Origin: JAGLOK01 sp023139005
GTDB lineage: Bacteria; Bacillota; Clostridia; Christensenellales; UMGS416
DNA: 34,878 bases
Assembly: GCA_030637745.1 (NCBI GenBank)
Contig: DAOWFX010000108.1
Coordinates: forward strand, 1 to 34,878
Direction of reading: 5' to 3'
This document shows positions 1 through 7,475 of this stretch, piece by piece. The position numbers were made by a program, and so were the translations under genes. The notes under the pieces were generated by a model, which had not been told where the DNA came from, made no database searches, and worked only from the letters and a program-made list of their open reading frames with translations. Position 1 is the first letter of the stretch. Every line of letters begins with the position of its first letter.

Positions 1-2
1 TA

Positions 3-122
3 ACCTATGGCAGAAGTCTGACTAAAATTGAATACTATCCACAATTTATCGACCTTCTGCCCGGTTTTAAGTATATTTGCAATCAGAATTTGTTCTTTTG
101 TGGATTCCTCTATGAATTATGA
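3..122 (+). CDS. C-terminal tail of an unidentified gene entering from the left edge
   Basis: The frame starting at base 3 is open for 39 codons and ends with TGA at 120-122. The peptide starts TYGRSLTKIEYYPQF and ends LFFCGFLYEL. The other two forward frames close within the first 30 bases. A hairpin 25 nt after the stop fits the 3' end of a gene. I do not recognise the family. It may be the end of an intact gene or a decayed fragment; 39 codons alone cannot decide this, so confidence is low. Confidence 0.3.
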   Translation, partial: TYGRSLTKIEYYPQFIDLLPGFKYICNQNLFFCGFLYEL

Positions 123-146
123 TATTGTTCAACAGCCCCTATAATT

Positions 147-173
147 AAATCCTCGAAATGAATTCGTGGATTT
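147..173 (+). terminator. Hairpin, possible terminator of the left-edge gene
   Basis: AAATCC pairs with GGATTT and CGAA with TTCG, with one T/T mismatch between the two helices and a 5-nt loop. A T-rich but interrupted stretch follows. It lies just downstream of the stop codon at 120-122. The poor U-tract makes it a weak terminator candidate. Confidence 0.35.
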
Positions 174-370
174 TGCTGTGTTTTTATGATTTTGAAAAGC
201 GTGTATTATATTTGGGATGATTGAGTGGAGTAGGCAGTATTTACTCTAGATCAGTCACTTATAAAAAATAATACTCATATTTAGATAATTTATATGTCAA
301 AGAATTTATAGCAAAAATACTTTAACATTAATGCCTTTTTGCGCTTTATCATTGACATACCAGTACGCAA

Positions 371-395
371 TCTAAAAGTAACATTTACTTTTAGA
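371..395. repeat. Perfect inverted repeat, 11-bp arms, upstream of marR-like promoter
   Basis: The arm TCTAAAAGTAA is followed by a CAT centre and then TTACTTTTAGA. It lies about 37 nt upstream of the -35 box of the marR-like gene. It could be a second regulator-binding site or an RNA hairpin; no U-tract follows, so a terminator is unlikely. Confidence 0.5.
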
Positions 396-431
396 ATTGT
401 CCGAATTAGAAACTCTTTACCTAACTTTTTA

Positions 432-460
432 TTGACAAAAATAAATACATAATATATTAT
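432..460 (+). promoter_or_regulatory. Sigma-A promoter of the marR-like gene
   Basis: There is a consensus -35 TTGACA at 432-437, a 17-nt spacer, and -10 TATTAT at 455-460. Transcription should start near 467, which leaves a short leader containing the SD AAGGAGA before the ATG at 496. Confidence 0.8.
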
Positions 461-468
461 GTATTTAT
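441..468. promoter_or_regulatory. 28-bp perfect palindrome, likely MarR operator
   Basis: The half-site ATAAATACATAATA at 441-454 is followed directly by its exact reverse complement at 455-468. The palindrome covers the spacer, the -10 box and the expected start site. A bound dimer would therefore block RNA polymerase. Placement 28 nt before a MarR-type gene indicates negative autoregulation; the protein-site pairing is inferred. Confidence 0.75.
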
Positions 469-495
469 AAAATATACAGTACAAGGAGAATTATA

Positions 496-951
496 ATGGA
501 AAATATTCAGGAGGTAAAGGCAAATATATTTGCATATATATTTAAGTTATCTAACTCTTTACAAGTATATTTGGACAATGAATTAAACGATGATGGATTA
601 ACAGCTAAGCAATTCTTCCTTATGATAGTAATTGATAGTTTTGGAGAGAATTATCCAACTTTTAAACAGACTGCAGATGTTGGTGGTAGCTCATATCAAA
701 ATGTCAAACAAATTTCAATGAAACTGGAAAGAAATGGCTACTTAAAAATAGAAGATGACGAGGACGACAAAAGGGCAAAACGATTAATTTTAACAAATAA
801 GAGTAGAAATTATTGGCAAAGCAGGGATTTGGATGATGTGAAATCACTAAACCTGTTATTTGAAGATTTCAATAATGAGGAACTTAATAATTTTTTTAAA
901 TATATTATTAAATTGATAGAAGGGGTAAAGAGAATTGAAGCAAAGCAATAA
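496..951 (+). CDS. MarR family winged-helix transcriptional regulator
   Basis: The 151-aa protein has normal MarR length. Residues about 30-95 form the winged helix-turn-helix (TAKQFFLMIVIDSF, then GGSSYQNVKQISMKLERNGYL), and the wing carries DDEDDKRAKRLILT, matching the family's D-x-R-x4-L-T signature. The terminal helices (about 5-28 and 120-145) should form the dimer interface. The start is ATG at 496 with the SD AAGGAGA. It overlaps the region just before the downstream DUF6544-type gene, so the two are probably one operon controlled by the palindrome in the promoter. The ligand is unknown. DNA-binding repressor in the cytoplasm. Confidence 0.9.
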   Translation: MENIQEVKANIFAYIFKLSNSLQVYLDNELNDDGLTAKQFFLMIVIDSFGENYPTFKQTADVGGSSYQNVKQISMKLERNGYLKIEDDEDDKRAKRLILTNKSRNYWQSRDLDDVKSLNLLFEDFNNEELNNFFKYIIKLIEGVKRIEAKQ

Positions 952-970
952 TAATAAGGGGGAAAAAAGA

Positions 971-1798
971 ATGTACATTATTTGCACAGCAGTAATAATA
1001 ATTATTTTTGCATTATTATTTAGGTATTATAATGGAACAATAAAGGAATACAAAGACCATGTTGCAGTAGGTTATGAAAGAACACAAGATCAGCAGGGAA
1101 GATTAATTAGTGAAAGTGATTTAGATTGTATGCCAAAAGCTGTACAAGATTATCTAAACTATGTAGGCATAGTTGGCAAAGAAATGCCAGATCATTTCCT
1201 TATTGAATTAGAAGGTGAAATGCGGTTTGATAAAACAAAGGATTGGGCAGACGTTAAGGCGAGTCAAGTCAGCTTTTTAGATAATGAAACTAGATTGTTT
1301 TATATTGTAATGAAAATGTTTGGTATCCCAATTAATGGGATTCACCACTATGAAAATGGTAAGGCGAGTATGGTGGGTAAGATACTTGATATGTTTAAGA
1401 TTATAGACAATAAAGGTGAAGTTATGGATATTGCAGAAACCGTAACATATTTTAATGATATGTGTATCTTTGCACCTGCAGCATTAATTGATGCAGATAT
1501 TAAGTGGGAAGAAATAGATAATAATACTGTTAATGCGGTCTACACAAGTAATGATATAACAATAAGCGCAAAACTATTTTTTAATGATAAAGGAGAACTG
1601 GTAAACTTTATATCTGATGATAGATATGCTGTTGATGCAAATGGCGAATATGAAAATGTAAGATGGTCAACGCCTATTTATGAATATAGAGAATATAATG
1701 GTTATATGTTAGTATCAAAAGGCGAGGTAGTCTGGCATTATGAAGACGAAGACTTTTGCTATATCAGACTAAACGTTGTAGAGCATAGCTATGATTAA
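971..1798 (+). CDS. DUF6544-type membrane-anchored protein
   Basis: This is a 275-aa protein with one N-terminal membrane segment (MYIICTAVIIIIFALLFRYY) and a soluble remainder that is probably outside the cell. The segment MPKAVQDYLNYVGIVGKEMP and the later FNDMCIFAPAALIDADIKWE resemble DUF6544 proteins, a family without known activity. I choose ATG 971 because a purine-rich SD (GGGGGAAAAAAG) lies immediately upstream. A TTG at 935 in the same frame would add 12 residues inside the end of the regulator gene and has no SD. The gene follows the MarR-type gene by 19 nt and is likely its target. The family name is from memory of motifs and moderately sure. Confidence 0.7.
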   Translation: MYIICTAVIIIIFALLFRYYNGTIKEYKDHVAVGYERTQDQQGRLISESDLDCMPKAVQDYLNYVGIVGKEMPDHFLIELEGEMRFDKTKDWADVKASQVSFLDNETRLFYIVMKMFGIPINGIHHYENGKASMVGKILDMFKIIDNKGEVMDIAETVTYFNDMCIFAPAALIDADIKWEEIDNNTVNAVYTSNDITISAKLFFNDKGELVNFISDDRYAVDANGEYENVRWSTPIYEYREYNGYMLVSKGEVVWHYEDEDFCYIRLNVVEHSYD

Positions 1799-1951
1799 AT
1801 GGATAAAATTACTCAATTTTAGTACTTAGTCAGTATTGGGATAATTACCATAAGACAGGCATAATAGAATATGGTTTGATTTATCGATTGGTAGTGACTG
1901 GAGCTGTAGCTGGCATTTCACCAGAATATCACAATTCAATAATATAATATA

Positions 1952-1960
1952 TGATATAAT
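1952..1960 (+). promoter_or_regulatory. Extended -10 element upstream of the response regulator
   Basis: The sequence TGATATAAT is an extended -10 (TG-n-TATAAT) 17 nt before the response regulator ATG. No good -35 box is visible 16-18 nt upstream. The same 9-mer precedes several other genes in this window. Confidence 0.5.
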
Positions 1961-1977
1961 CAAAACGGAGGCGAAGT

Positions 1978-2652
1978 ATGGTTAAAATCATGTATGTAGA
2001 TGATGATGTATCATATCTTAATTTAGTTAAAATGTTTCTTACGCGTCAAGGCTTTGACGTTGTAGCGCTTAGTGTGTCGTTGGACACTATGGATACATTG
2101 AAGGAACAAAATGATATTGATTTGGTAATACTGGACGCTATGATGCCAGATATTAATGGGTTTGAGCTTTGTAGATCAATCAAGGACGAATTCAATATAC
2201 CAATATTAATGCTGACAGCGCTGAGAGATGTGGACAATGAAGTATTTGGCATAGACAACGGTGCTGATGAATATATCGCAAAACTCTTTAAGCATGAGGT
2301 TTTTGTATCTAGGATAAATGCTCTTTTAAGAAGATGGAAAAATCAAGACAAAAAAGTTCTGTTGGATGCTGGCTTAATCTTGGATGAAGTGCAGTGTAAA
2401 GCTATAATTGATGATTTTGAAGCTATACTAACCAAGAAAGAAATAACATTGTTAAAATATCTTGTGCTAAATAAAAACAAGGTATTACAAAGGGAAGCAT
2501 TGCTCAATAATATTTGGGGATGGGATTATTACGGCGACCCAAGAACAATTGATACACACATAAAATCCCTAAGAGCAAAATTGGGTGAGTTCGGTAAAAA
2601 CATTGTAACGATAAGAGGTGTGGGATATAGCTATAAGGGGACTGACAAATGA
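1978..2652 (+). CDS. OmpR/PhoB family response regulator
   Basis: The 224-aa protein has a receiver domain (about 2-115) and a winged-helix DNA-binding domain (about 130-220). The receiver has acidic residues D8-D10, phospho-acceptor D53 (LVILDAMMPDINGFELC), T80 and K102. The Pro that nearly always follows the Lys (K-P-F) is Leu here (AKLFKHEVF). The C-terminal domain shows the usual RTIDTHIKSLRAKLG recognition helix and IRGVGYSY hairpin. ATG 1978 has the SD CGGAGGCGAAGT. Its stop overlaps the kinase start by 4 nt, so the pair is translationally coupled. It is expected to bind DNA after phosphorylation by the kinase; a likely target is the lipoprotein gene downstream. Confidence 0.92.
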   Translation: MVKIMYVDDDVSYLNLVKMFLTRQGFDVVALSVSLDTMDTLKEQNDIDLVILDAMMPDINGFELCRSIKDEFNIPILMLTALRDVDNEVFGIDNGADEYIAKLFKHEVFVSRINALLRRWKNQDKKVLLDAGLILDEVQCKAIIDDFEAILTKKEITLLKYLVLNKNKVLQREALLNNIWGWDYYGDPRTIDTHIKSLRAKLGEFGKNIVTIRGVGYSYKGTDK

Positions 2653-4070
2653 AGTCTATCAAATTAAAATTAATTGTAATGATTGTATCTATTCTGTTCG
2701 TTTTTGCATTTGTGCTTATTCTAGCTAATACATTTTTTCTTGATAATTACTATGTGTACAAAACGAAAAGTTCGTTTATACAAACAAGTGAAAGCATCAA
2801 AGAAGAATATAGAGCTACTAATGAGAATATCCTCAAGTACATACAAGACGTAAATACTGAAACTGGCTATAAAATAGAGATTGTTGATGATAATTATGAA
2901 ATCGCTTTTTCGTCTGCACCTGAATTTGATATTGGTGAGAATACCATGATAGGCAATGATCAGAAAAGTATTATTGAACAAGATATAATAAAGGAAAGCA
3001 AAAGCAGTTATTATGGGGTATGGGTAAATGGTAATAATGATTCATTTGTAATTCTTATTGGAAGATTGAATAAAGAAGAATATATTGTTATTACTCAGCC
3101 ATTAGGGCAGATTACAAAGAATGCAGAAATCGCTAACGATTTTTTACTAATTATTGGCTTGATTATGCTTATAGTTGCATCGAGTATTTCTATTGTTTTT
3201 GCAAAGCGATTGATTAAACCAATCCTCGATATTACAAAGATTGCAGATTCTATTGCTAAACTTGATTTTTCTCAAAAATATACTGGAAATAATAAAGACG
3301 AAATAGGAGATTTGGGTATCAGCATAAATAATATTTCTTATAAGTTAAACAATGCGATAGATGAATTAAAGCAAAACAATGAGCTTTTGATTAAAGAGAT
3401 GAAATTGCAAAAAAGGTTCATTGCCAGCGTGTCCCATGAGTTCAATACTCCTGTTGGACTGATAAGGGGATACTCTGAAGCTCTCCAAATGGGAATGTAT
3501 GAAAATGAGCAGGAGAAGATGAACATTATTGATATCATAATAAAGGAAGCAGATAGACTGAATCATTTGGTAAATGATATCCTACTGATAATAAAACTTG
3601 ATTCAAAGACGTTTAGCCTAAACAAGCAAAATATTGATATTTCCCGACTGCTTACAAGCAGCATGAACAAGATAGACATCAAAGCAAATGAAAAGAGTAT
3701 CAAGCTAGAAAGCAACATTGCAAATAGTATATTTATTGATGCTGATCCCATGAGAATTACACAGGTAGTGGATAATTTGCTTTCAAATGCTATTATACAC
3801 ACGCCTCAAGATGGGGAAATTTCTGTTACCTGTTCGCTTAAAGATGATTTCATAAAAGTATCTGTAAACAATACTGGCTCATCTATTGCAGATGAGGATA
3901 AAGAGCATTTATTTGATGCATTTTACCGCGCACAGGATGCTAGAAGTCGAAAAAAAGGCGGAAGCGGACTGGGATTTTCTATTGTTAATGGCATTGTATC
4001 TGCTCATGGAGGAGAATGCTCGGTGGATAACATAGCAGGTGGAGTTTCATTTTGGTTTACACTTTTTTAA
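2649..4070 (+). CDS. Sensor histidine kinase with HAMP domain
   Basis: The 473-aa membrane kinase has TM1 at about 8-30, an extracytoplasmic sensor of about 130 residues, TM2 at about 164-185, then HAMP (about 186-238), HisKA and HATPase_c. The H-box is SVSHEFNTPVGLIRGY with phospho-acceptor H263; the usual Leu-Lys after Glu is Phe-Asn. The N-box is QVVDNLLSNAIIHTP, followed by the divergent G1 box VNNTGSSI and the G2 box KKGGSGLGFSIV. It should autophosphorylate and pass phosphate to the response regulator with which it shares ATGA. The sensor domain gives no clue to the signal. The following lipoprotein gene is on the same strand after about 80 nt and could encode an accessory sensor. Confidence 0.93.
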   Translation: MKSIKLKLIVMIVSILFVFAFVLILANTFFLDNYYVYKTKSSFIQTSESIKEEYRATNENILKYIQDVNTETGYKIEIVDDNYEIAFSSAPEFDIGENTMIGNDQKSIIEQDIIKESKSSYYGVWVNGNNDSFVILIGRLNKEEYIVITQPLGQITKNAEIANDFLLIIGLIMLIVASSISIVFAKRLIKPILDITKIADSIAKLDFSQKYTGNNKDEIGDLGISINNISYKLNNAIDELKQNNELLIKEMKLQKRFIASVSHEFNTPVGLIRGYSEALQMGMYENEQEKMNIIDIIIKEADRLNHLVNDILLIIKLDSKTFSLNKQNIDISRLLTSSMNKIDIKANEKSIKLESNIANSIFIDADPMRITQVVDNLLSNAIIHTPQDGEISVTCSLKDDFIKVSVNNTGSSIADEDKEHLFDAFYRAQDARSRKKGGSGLGFSIVNGIVSAHGGECSVDNIAGGVSFWFTLF

Positions 4071-4149
4071 AAATAGTTTATATACTTCACAGTTTTCTCA
4101 CATTAGAAAGTTATTATTATCCTATACAAAATAATTGGAGGATAAATCA

Positions 4150-5589
4150 ATGAAAACTATAATAATTAAAACCTTAAGTGTGGTATTATGCATGGTGCTA
4201 TTTACAACTGGATGCAATTCAGGATTGACCGCAGATGAAGATAACACCACGCAATCAACTGACCAAGTGCAGCAAGAAGCACCAGCAGATAATGAAACAC
4301 TAAATTCAACTGATGTAAAAAACACAGACGACGAAAGACCACCAAGACCAGAAGATGAGAGCGAAAGGCCACCAAGACCAGAGGATGAGAGTGAAAATTC
4401 ACCTAAAGAAAATGAAGACGGTAAGGCTACATCAAGTAATGAGAACAAAGGTTATAATATTCAGCAGGCAATATCCGACAATGCACAGTTAAAAACTATT
4501 GCATACAATGGACTGGCGTTTATAACGGGAAGTGCTGGAGCGGATTCTTTCTTCCCACCGGGAAAAGTAGCTGATTTTTCAGGATTTCAATACATGCGTG
4601 ATAACGACCAAAATGGATTGGGACACAATACCACGTTTTTAACTATAGCAGCGACTAATGTCCTACATATTCTTGATGAAGACCAATTGGCAAAACTTAC
4701 GGAATTAGCTTCCAGTCAAAAACAGCTATTTGAAAATTTTGCAATGGGCAGATTTACAATGATGGTTTCCTTCAGAAACCATATGGAAGGGAATTACCCT
4801 GAGAACATAGGCTTGGACGAAGAATCTGTCGCAGAGTATGCCTCATCATTATACGAAATAGATGCCACATTATCTTATGAAAGAGCACAAGTGATGGGCG
4901 AGATCATAGCAACATTTACAGATGAACAAAAGGCGTATTTTGAGAAGCTTGATTTCTATGATTCATCCACTTGGCCTGTTATTGAAAATGGCGAGGACAT
5001 TATTGATAAACAAAGCATGACCCATACAGAACATGTGGCAGTTATGACCTATTCAAGTGAACTCTTTAGCTGGTACTTAGGTAATATAGATGCAGATGCA
5101 TATTTTTGCCCTGAAAGGCATGGGACTTACTTTGGCGGATTCTATATGAAGGATTACTACGCCATGGGAAACCCTGAGTATTTTATCTCAACTACAGTTA
5201 CAGGAGATAGTGGTGAGGAATTCTTAAATATCCTAAGTGATGAACAAAGAGCTTATATTACGGACATAATACCTGCACAAAGCGATAGCCTTAACAGGAT
5301 TGTAGAGATTCGATATGCTATAGCACAAGAACTGAGAAAATCTATGACTGGGGATGAAATCGACAAGGAATTGGTCTTTGGATTAGTTAGTGAGTACGGA
5401 TATTTAGATGGTGAAATGTCATATATGTATGCTGATGCCTTTGCAAAAATTAAGGATACACTGTCGCAAGACCAGCTGGATAGTATGTATGAATTAAGAA
5501 ACCTTGATATCTATCCTGACGGAGCGTTTATGTATTCAGAGCCTATTGATATGCCAGATGTAGATGATGGTGAACTACTATTTAAGTGA
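4150..5589 (+). CDS. Lipoprotein with two tandem Spy/CpxP-like domains
   Basis: This 479-aa protein has a lipoprotein signal peptide (VVLCMVLFTTGC, lipidated Cys22). An acidic, Pro-rich linker with a doubled RPPRPEDESE unit (about 63-82) follows, then two related ~150-residue domains. Shared motifs are FFPPGKVADFSGFQYMRD (134-151) with YFCPERHGTYFGGFYMKD (318-335), and HILDEDQLAKL (173-183) with NILSDEQRAYI (360-370). SYERAQVMGEIIATFTDEQK (242-261) pairs with SYMYADAFAKIKDTLSQDQL (424-443). The D-E-Q / L-x-x-x-Q helices recall the LTxxQ motif of Spy and CpxP, but that link is an inference. ATG 4150 is chosen over TTG 4135, because TTG lies upstream of the SD (GGAGGA at 4137-4142). Probably surface-anchored and tied to the two-component system. 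Confidence 0.75.
   Translation: MKTIIIKTLSVVLCMVLFTTGCNSGLTADEDNTTQSTDQVQQEAPADNETLNSTDVKNTDDERPPRPEDESERPPRPEDESENSPKENEDGKATSSNENKGYNIQQAISDNAQLKTIAYNGLAFITGSAGADSFFPPGKVADFSGFQYMRDNDQNGLGHNTTFLTIAATNVLHILDEDQLAKLTELASSQKQLFENFAMGRFTMMVSFRNHMEGNYPENIGLDEESVAEYASSLYEIDATLSYERAQVMGEIIATFTDEQKAYFEKLDFYDSSTWPVIENGEDIIDKQSMTHTEHVAVMTYSSELFSWYLGNIDADAYFCPERHGTYFGGFYMKDYYAMGNPEYFISTTVTGDSGEEFLNILSDEQRAYITDIIPAQSDSLNRIVEIRYAIAQELRKSMTGDEIDKELVFGLVSEYGYLDGEMSYMYADAFAKIKDTLSQDQLDSMYELRNLDIYPDGAFMYSEPIDMPDVDDGELLFK
4333..4392 (+). repeat. Tandem 30-bp repeat coding for RPPRPEDESE
   Basis: Two adjacent 30-bp units (4333-4362 and 4363-4392) differ at only a few positions and encode a repeated acidic/proline-rich decapeptide in the linker after the lipidated Cys. 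The unit is a multiple of three, so copy number can vary without frameshift. Confidence 0.85.
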
Positions 5590-5750
5590 TACAAAAAATT
5601 AGTAAACTACAAATACTGTGTACAATATAGCCCAAAAACACCATGAAAAACAAATTGTATACACTAACTACCTCAGTATAAAATTAATATTATCGAGTGG
5701 GAGTAATTTAATTTCGATGAAAAGAGCTTGAAAATATAGTTATTAAAATA

Positions 5751-5779
5751 AAAACTGGCGCACATGTCGCCAGTTTTTT
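5751..5779. terminator. Bidirectional Rho-independent terminator
   Basis: AAAACTGGCG pairs with CGCCAGTTTT around a 7-nt loop. A T-run follows on the plus strand and an A-run precedes it, so it can serve both the plus-strand lipoprotein gene and the convergent minus-strand tetR-like gene. Confidence 0.9.
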
Positions 5780-5818
5780 GTTATATTGATGTTGATTTAT
5801 CTTTTTCCAATTAATTTA

Positions 5819-6430
5819 TCAATATTTCCTACCATACCTAGCTAAAAACACTGCAATGACTTCATCAAGCAGAGGTTTTATTGCTACTTTATCAATTCCG
5901 TCAGTAAAAAGTACTGGCCATGTGATAGCGCCAATTACCAAAGAGTAAAACACCCTTACTGCTAATAACAAGTTATCCGCTACTATTCTGCCGTCCTTTT
6001 CTGCTTCGGCTATCCAGTCAATCAGCATATTGTATACTGGGGGATATTTCGCCACCGTTTTACGCTGATAATCAAGATCCTTTAAAAATGTTATCGTTAA
6101 AAAACGAGAAAACGCTAGTCGTTTTGGCGAGTCGATGAGAAATATTTCCGCTTCGGCGAATGCAAGCAGTTGCTCTTCCAATGATTTTTCACTGTCATAC
6201 TTTATAGTTTTTAGGTTTTGCCGCTCGGAGAGTAGATTGTCTACCATCACATCAAACAAAATATCTTTGCTGCCAAAGTGATTATATACCGTTCGTTTAG
6301 AAACGCCAGCCTTTTCAGAAACCTTATCCATACTGGTAAGGTCATATCCCATAGCTATAAAAACATCCTCAGCACCGCTTAAGATGGCGGCTCTCTTTTT
6401 GCTTTTATCGCGCTCTTTTGATGGACTCAT
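5819..6430 (-). CDS. TetR family transcriptional repressor
   Basis: The 203-aa protein has normal TetR length. The N-terminal HTH is clear: LTSMDKVSEKAGVSKRTVYN, then HFGSKDILF. The C-terminal part looks like the TetR_C domain of AcrR-type regulators. I place the start at ATG 6430 (MSPSKERDKSKKRAAIL) with the SD GGAGA 7 nt upstream. The frame stays open further upstream, but that extension would run through both operator sites. The gene is divergent from the DUF4386 membrane protein, and two matching inverted repeats lie between them. It therefore probably represses itself and its neighbour. The inducer is unknown. Confidence 0.88.
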   Translation of the reverse strand: MSPSKERDKSKKRAAILSGAEDVFIAMGYDLTSMDKVSEKAGVSKRTVYNHFGSKDILFDVMVDNLLSERQNLKTIKYDSEKSLEEQLLAFAEAEIFLIDSPKRLAFSRFLTITFLKDLDYQRKTVAKYPPVYNMLIDWIAEAEKDGRIVADNLLLAVRVFYSLVIGAITWPVLFTDGIDKVAIKPLLDEVIAVFLARYGRKY

Positions 6431-6456
6431 ATTAAATTCTCCATAAAACTTATTTA

Positions 6457-6478
6457 ATTTACACTGCATAGTGTAAAT
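6457..6478. promoter_or_regulatory. TetR operator 1
   Basis: A 22-bp inverted repeat with perfect 9-bp arms (ATTTACACT and AGTGTAAAT) around GCAT. It lies 27 nt upstream of the tetR-like start codon and shares the core TTACACT-n4-AGTnTAA with the second site. Confidence 0.8.
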
Positions 6479-6494
6479 AACCATTGACATTTGC

Positions 6495-6520
6495 TTAATT
6501 ACACTATACAGTATAATTAA
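6495..6520. promoter_or_regulatory. TetR operator 2 overlapping the DUF4386 promoter
   Basis: The arms TTAATTACACT and AGTATAATTAA pair with one mismatch around ATAC. Its centre is 40 bp from the centre of operator 1, about four helical turns, so both dimers would sit on one DNA face. A TTGACA at 6484-6489 lies just upstream and the -10 region of the plus-strand gene falls inside this repeat, so binding should block transcription. Confidence 0.78.
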
Positions 6521-6558
6521 TAATCGTCTAAAAAACAACTAATTTTTCTGGAGGAATC

Positions 6559-7242
6559 ATGGAAACAACTAAAACCAAAAACTCACTACTTATTTTTCTT
6601 GGCATTACCCTTTTTACGCAAGCAGTGACGTCGCTTATAGGAGGTTCAATATTTCTGGGACCTTTTGATGCAAATGAGATAACTGATGCGAGTTTGAGAG
6701 TAATTGCAAATAGCACCAATACAGCGTATATCAGCATACTTTTGCAAATGATAACGGCAGTAGTTATTATTATGCTTGGTGTGGCAATGTATCGCGCGGC
6801 GGGGCATAAAGGTAAAACAATAGCGATAGTCGCCCTTAGCTTATATATATTTGAGGCAGTATTGCTTGCGGTAAGTCGGATCTTTGTTTTCGGTCTAACT
6901 GAAGTCAGCAAAATGTATCTAGTGAGCGCAGATGCAGGACTTTTAGAAATAGGACATCTATTGCTTTCGCTTAAAGACTTCGCAGGGAAGATGGCTATGA
7001 TACCATTTGGCATTGGTGCGATACTATTTTATTATCTATTAATGAAAGCAAAAGTTTTGCCAAAATGGCTAGCACTGTGGGGACTTATTTCAGTGCCGTT
7101 AATCTTGATATGCGTACCACTACTAGCCTTTGGTATTGAAACACCGTTTGCCCTGCTTGTTCCTTATGTGCCGTTTGAATTCTTTTCTGGAATCTATATA
7201 TTGATAAAGTATCGAAGCAAAAAGGCAAGTATCATTGAATGA
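6559..7242 (+). CDS. DUF4386 family membrane protein
   Basis: The 227-aa polytopic protein has about six hydrophobic segments (around 8-30, 57-78, 85-108, 146-162, 168-190 and 198-215). The segment KVLPKWLALWGLISVPLIL matches the conserved core of DUF4386, a family of bacterial inner-membrane proteins with no established function. ATG 6559 has the SD TGGAGGAATC. It is divergent from the TetR-type gene and very likely under its control, which suggests a role in response to a small molecule, but no transport motif is visible. A hairpin terminator follows at 7280. Confidence 0.8.
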   Translation: METTKTKNSLLIFLGITLFTQAVTSLIGGSIFLGPFDANEITDASLRVIANSTNTAYISILLQMITAVVIIMLGVAMYRAAGHKGKTIAIVALSLYIFEAVLLAVSRIFVFGLTEVSKMYLVSADAGLLEIGHLLLSLKDFAGKMAMIPFGIGAILFYYLLMKAKVLPKWLALWGLISVPLILICVPLLAFGIETPFALLVPYVPFEFFSGIYILIKYRSKKASIIE

Positions 7243-7279
7243 AAATTATGAGGAACTAAATCTTAGTTATATAAGTATA

Positions 7280-7310
7280 TTGCTGACTCTTTTCAAGGGT
7301 CAGCAATTTT
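7280..7310 (+). terminator. Rho-independent terminator after the DUF4386 gene
   Basis: TTGCTGAC pairs with GTCAGCAA around an 11-nt loop, followed by TTTT. It stands 38 nt after the stop codon of the membrane-protein gene. Confidence 0.8.
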
Positions 7311-7475
7311 CATGTCCAATAACATTACTAGTTGCGAACTAGAGTAAAATAGAATAATATACTGTACAAATTACATTTTATACACTAAATATCATCATCT
7401 TTTTTTAGCTAAATCTATTTATTCTTATTGTGAAATAGCATATAATCAATACACTAAACACAATTAGGAAATGTC

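Larger units (their letters stand above)
123..495. other. Intergenic region upstream of marR-like gene
   Basis: There are 373 nt without a convincing gene. The stretch holds the hairpin at 147-173, an inverted repeat at 371-395, and the marR promoter/operator at 432-468. The minus-strand reading frame at 290-484 is composed mainly of Ile, Phe, Tyr and Lys and spans the promoter palindrome, so I do not call it. Nothing recognisable is seen at 174-370. Confidence 0.6.

Noticed and set aside
290..484. Minus-strand open frame of 64 codons
   Set aside because: Low-complexity Ile/Phe/Tyr/Lys content, no SD, and it runs across the marR promoter and palindrome.
1861..1948. Short open stretch before the response regulator reading GLIYRLVVTGAVAGIS
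   Set aside because: Fewer than 30 codons with no start signal; looks like chance, though a relic cannot be excluded.
4122..4448. Minus-strand frame rich in Ser, Leu and Gly
   Set aside because: Its repeats are only the antisense reading of the RPPRPEDESE repeat and linker of the lipoprotein gene.
5590..5660. Imperfect inverted repeat around GTGTACAAT and ATTGTATACAC
   Set aside because: The arms differ by an insertion and are separated by about 30 nt; the clear terminator at 5751-5779 explains transcript ends better.
6528..7013. Minus-strand open frame of 161 codons
   Set aside because: Antisense shadow of the DUF4386 gene. The plus strand has the SD, membrane-segment pattern and family match.
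7328..7342. Small inverted repeat CTAGTT-GCG-AACTAG
   Set aside because: Six-base arms in an intergenic region with no nearby promoter; could be chance.
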